The translations under genes and the position numbers were made by a program. Below are positions 3,613 to 5,693 of a DNA stretch of 5,693 bases, piece by piece. The stretch spans positions 1 through 5,693 of the forward strand of contig USGA01000054.1 of NCBI GenBank assembly GCA_900554085.1. Direction: 5' to 3'. Below the pieces are notes generated by a model that ran no database searches, was not told where the DNA came from, and was given only the letters and a program-made list of their open reading frames with translations. This stretch comes from an uncultured Clostridia bacterium. GTDB taxonomy: Bacteria; Bacillota; Clostridia; Christensenellales; CAG-917. Positions within the stretch are counted from its first letter, which is position 1; the number at the start of each line of letters is the position of its first letter.

Positions 3613-5693
3613 TCAGGAGTTGTCGCCGTCTTGCGGAGAGCCGTTGTCTTCGCGCTCGGAAGAAGCGTCGTCGGGTCCCTCGTCGAGCATTGCGGTAAAT
3701 TCCTCGGAGCCGTTGTCGGTGGAATCGCCGCCGCCTTCAGGCAATGCTTCCGCGAGTTGCGGGGCATATTTGAATTTCTTGCCGAACCGTAACGGGCGCA
3801 GTTTTGGCGTGCGCATAATATGCAGTTCGTTGCCGTTCGGTTTGTCCGTTACGGCGAGCAGGGCGGGCAATACGAATATGACCAGTATTGCGCTGATGAG
3901 GGCGCCTCTTGCGACGAGGAAGGTGATTTCCTCGATGATGAGGTTGGAGGTCGAGAAGCAGATGCTGAAGCAAGCGCCTGCCATTATGAGCGCCGAAGTG
4001 AGCACGGACATAACCGAACTCGTAGTGGCTCTGTACGCCGCCTGACGGGGTTCCCACGTCTTGCGCAGGTTGCAGTATTTCGTGGTGACGAGAATCGCGT
4101 AGTCCACCGTTGCGCCGAGTTGTACCGCGCTGATGATGAGGTAGGACATAAAGTTGATTTCGCCGCCCGCAAAGATATACTGCATCACGAGGTTGAGGAA
4201 TATGCCGAATTCTATGAGCGCGACCAGCAGTATGGGGCGCTTGAGACCGCGCAGCGTGAATATCAGTATTATCAGTATTGCCGCAACTGAAATGCCCGTC
4301 ACCAGCGCAAAGTCGGTGGGGGTGACCGCCGCGAAATCGTAGGCGCCCTGCGTGTAGCCTGTGAAGTAACAGCGCATAGGAGTGTAATCGGCGTATTTCA
4401 CGTCTACCGTGCCGCCTTCGCCGAAAACGCTGTTTGCAATTGCCTTGATTTCGTCGAGAATGTCGAAACTGGTCTGACTTTCGTTGTCGATTTCGGGGTA
4501 GGTTATACCTACGGTATACATAGTATAACCGCCGTTGACGTAACTCTGGAAAGTGGTGAGATAGCCCGACATATCGCCATTCATCATAGCGGTGAGGTCG
4601 CCAAATGTGGGGCGCGATATGCTTTCGTCAAGCACGCCGTCGCCGTCGGGGTCCTGAATTATATCTCCTACTGCGGTAACCAGTTTGGCTATTGCCGTAA
4701 GGTCCCAGTTTTCGGCGTCAAGGTCGAGCCCCGAGTCCTTATATGCGTCGAGCAGGCGCAGGAGTTGGCTGAGATTGAGTTCCATTTCGCCGAAATTGAC
4801 CGTGCTGCCTTCGGGGAACATCACGTACATTCCCAGCATAAATGAAATTTTGTCGACGGTGACGTCCTCGCCCTTGTATTCCACGGTGACTTGTTCCGCG
4901 CCGAGGGCTTCCAGTTTGCGGAGGAATTCGTAGTTTTCGTCTATCAGATAGTGTTTGACTCCGTTGGAATCCGTAAAGTCGTTGGGCACGACAATCATAA
5001 GTTGGTTGCCGAGCGTCTGAGCCATCTGATGTTTGTAAGACGTGTCGGTGCTTTCCGGCATAAACTTGACGTAGTTGTAGTCAAGCGTATTTGCGAAATA
5101 GCACACAGGAACAAACAGTGCAAGGAACGCGATACCCACCCAGCGCCTGTCGCGTATGGAGCGTTTGACGGGGGCGCGGAAGTGGAAGTCGAGGCACTTG
5201 TGTTGAGTTTTGGCCCTTGCCTTGTCGAGAATAAGCATAAGACAGGGTTGAAGGAAGAGCACCGTGATGAGCGAGCACGCGATACCCTTGGCAAGGCTCA
5301 GCCCGAGGTCGAAACCTATCTCGAACTTCATAGCAATGAGCGCCAGCAATCCGACTATGGTAGTGAGCGCGGAGGAGGCGAGGGCGGCGGCGGACTTGGG
5401 TATGGCCGCGGCGAGCGCTTGTTTGGGGTCGAGATGGGTCTTGAGTTCCGCTCTGTACTGGTGCATCAGGAATATTGCATAGTCCATCGACAATCCCAGT
5501 TGCAGAATGGCTCCGATTGCGAAAGTTATTATCGAAGTTGAGGAGAAAATGGCGTTGGAGCCGAGATTTATCACGATGGAAATGACCAGCGTGAGTATGA
5601 GAATGAGCGGCTCCATAAGGGAGTTGGTCGTTATCAGCAAAATTGCAATGACCACTATACCGGCTGCGATGAGGTATATCCAGATTTCGTCGA
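3613..5693 (-). CDS. MMPL/RND-superfamily membrane transporter, C-terminal 692 residues, 5' end outside window
   Basis: The frame is open from the right edge to TGA at 3615-3613. GTG at 5655 is internal, since upstream codons (DEIWIYLIAAGI) continue a transmembrane helix. Residue numbers count from the first whole codon (5691). Helices lie at about 3-22, 26-44, 53-76, 105-124, 130-154 and 184-199; an extracytoplasmic domain spans about 200-455; further helices lie at about 458-480, 485-509, 514-538, 562-581 and 592-614. The two halves carry matching motifs, GLSMDYAIFL (Asp70) and GATVDYAILV (Asp530), the acidic-Tyr pair that serves proton coupling in MMPL/RND proteins. Family role: proton-driven export of lipids, amphiphiles or drugs across the cytoplasmic membrane; the substrate cannot be told. 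Residues 347-356 (DPDGDGVLDE) look like a calcium-binding loop. After the last helix come a basic stretch (about 624-642) and an acidic tail, with 14 acidic and one basic residue in the last 41. The N-terminal helix and first extracytoplasmic domain are off the window. Confidence 0.93.
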   Translation of the reverse strand, partial: DEIWIYLIAAGIVVIAILLITTNSLMEPLILILTLVISIVINLGSNAIFSSTSIITFAIGAILQLGLSMDYAIFLMHQYRAELKTHLDPKQALAAAIPKSAAALASSALTTIVGLLALIAMKFEIGFDLGLSLAKGIACSLITVLFLQPCLMLILDKARAKTQHKCLDFHFRAPVKRSIRDRRWVGIAFLALFVPVCYFANTLDYNYVKFMPESTDTSYKHQMAQTLGNQLMIVVPNDFTDSNGVKHYLIDENYEFLRKLEALGAEQVTVEYKGEDVTVDKISFMLGMYVMFPEGSTVNFGEMELNLSQLLRLLDAYKDSGLDLDAENWDLTAIAKLVTAVGDIIQDPDGDGVLDESISRPTFGDLTAMMNGDMSGYLTTFQSYVNGGYTMYTVGITYPEIDNESQTSFDILDEIKAIANSVFGEGGTVDVKYADYTPMRCYFTGYTQGAYDFAAVTPTDFALVTGISVAAILIILIFTLRGLKRPILLVALIEFGIFLNLVMQYIFAGGEINFMSYLIISAVQLGATVDYAILVTTKYCNLRKTWEPRQAAYRATTSSVMSVLTSALIMAGACFSICFSTSNLIIEEITFLVARGALISAILVIFVLPALLAVTDKPNGNELHIMRTPKLRPLRFGKKFKYAPQLAEALPEGGGDSTDNGSEEFTAMLDEGPDDASSEREDNGSPQDGDNS

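Noticed and set aside
4891..5541. Open frame of 216 codons on the + strand opposite the transporter
   Set aside because: The product is rich in charged and Gly residues, has no motif and mirrors the transmembrane codons on the other strand; the transporter frame is certain.
1..5693. CRISPR array, toxin-antitoxin pair, phage or defence system
   Set aside because: No regular spaced repeats, no short overlapping gene pair with such motifs and no nuclease, methylase or integrase genes are present. The MBL-fold gene alone does not make a defence system.

Overview
The window looks like a piece of ordinary bacterial chromosome from a Gram-positive-type anaerobe, most likely an uncultured member of the Clostridia. 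This rests on a homotetrameric GltA/NfnB-type flavoprotein next to Obg, AGGAG-type ribosome binding sites, an MMPL-type transporter and intrinsic terminators with short stems; it is an inference, not a measured placement. There is no sign of phage, insertion sequences, CRISPR or integration.

Positions 1-2988 (+ strand) form a tight gene series: the C-terminal half of a GltA/NfnB-type pyridine-nucleotide oxidoreductase (5' end outside the window), a full-length Obg GTPase 29 bp later, and 38 bp after that a membrane-anchored ComEC-like metallo-beta-lactamase-fold protein. The last gene is split by an apparent one-base deletion near 2477. The series ends at a strong intrinsic terminator at 3009-3043.

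Positions 2989-3357 hold no large gene. They carry that terminator, a 14-bp perfect palindrome, and on the - strand a tRNA-Leu(GAG) with encoded CCA. The tRNA has its own consensus sigma-70-type promoter and its own small terminator. A 50-codon small ORF (3358-3510, +) reads away from the tRNA promoter.

Positions 3565-3600 are a convergent, two-way terminator between the small ORF and the - strand gene that fills the rest of the window. That gene is the C-terminal ~692 residues of an MMPL/RND-superfamily membrane transporter, open at the right edge. It has the family's two Asp-Tyr membrane motifs, an extracytoplasmic domain with a calcium-loop-like sequence, and an acidic cytoplasmic tail.

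The genes do not form one pathway: central redox/nitrogen metabolism, ribosome-linked GTPase function, an unknown surface hydrolase, a tRNA and an exporter. I found no convincing new system. The points most worth checking are the frameshift, the Ser-for-Asn change in the Obg G4 motif, the calcium-like loop in the transporter and the small ORF.
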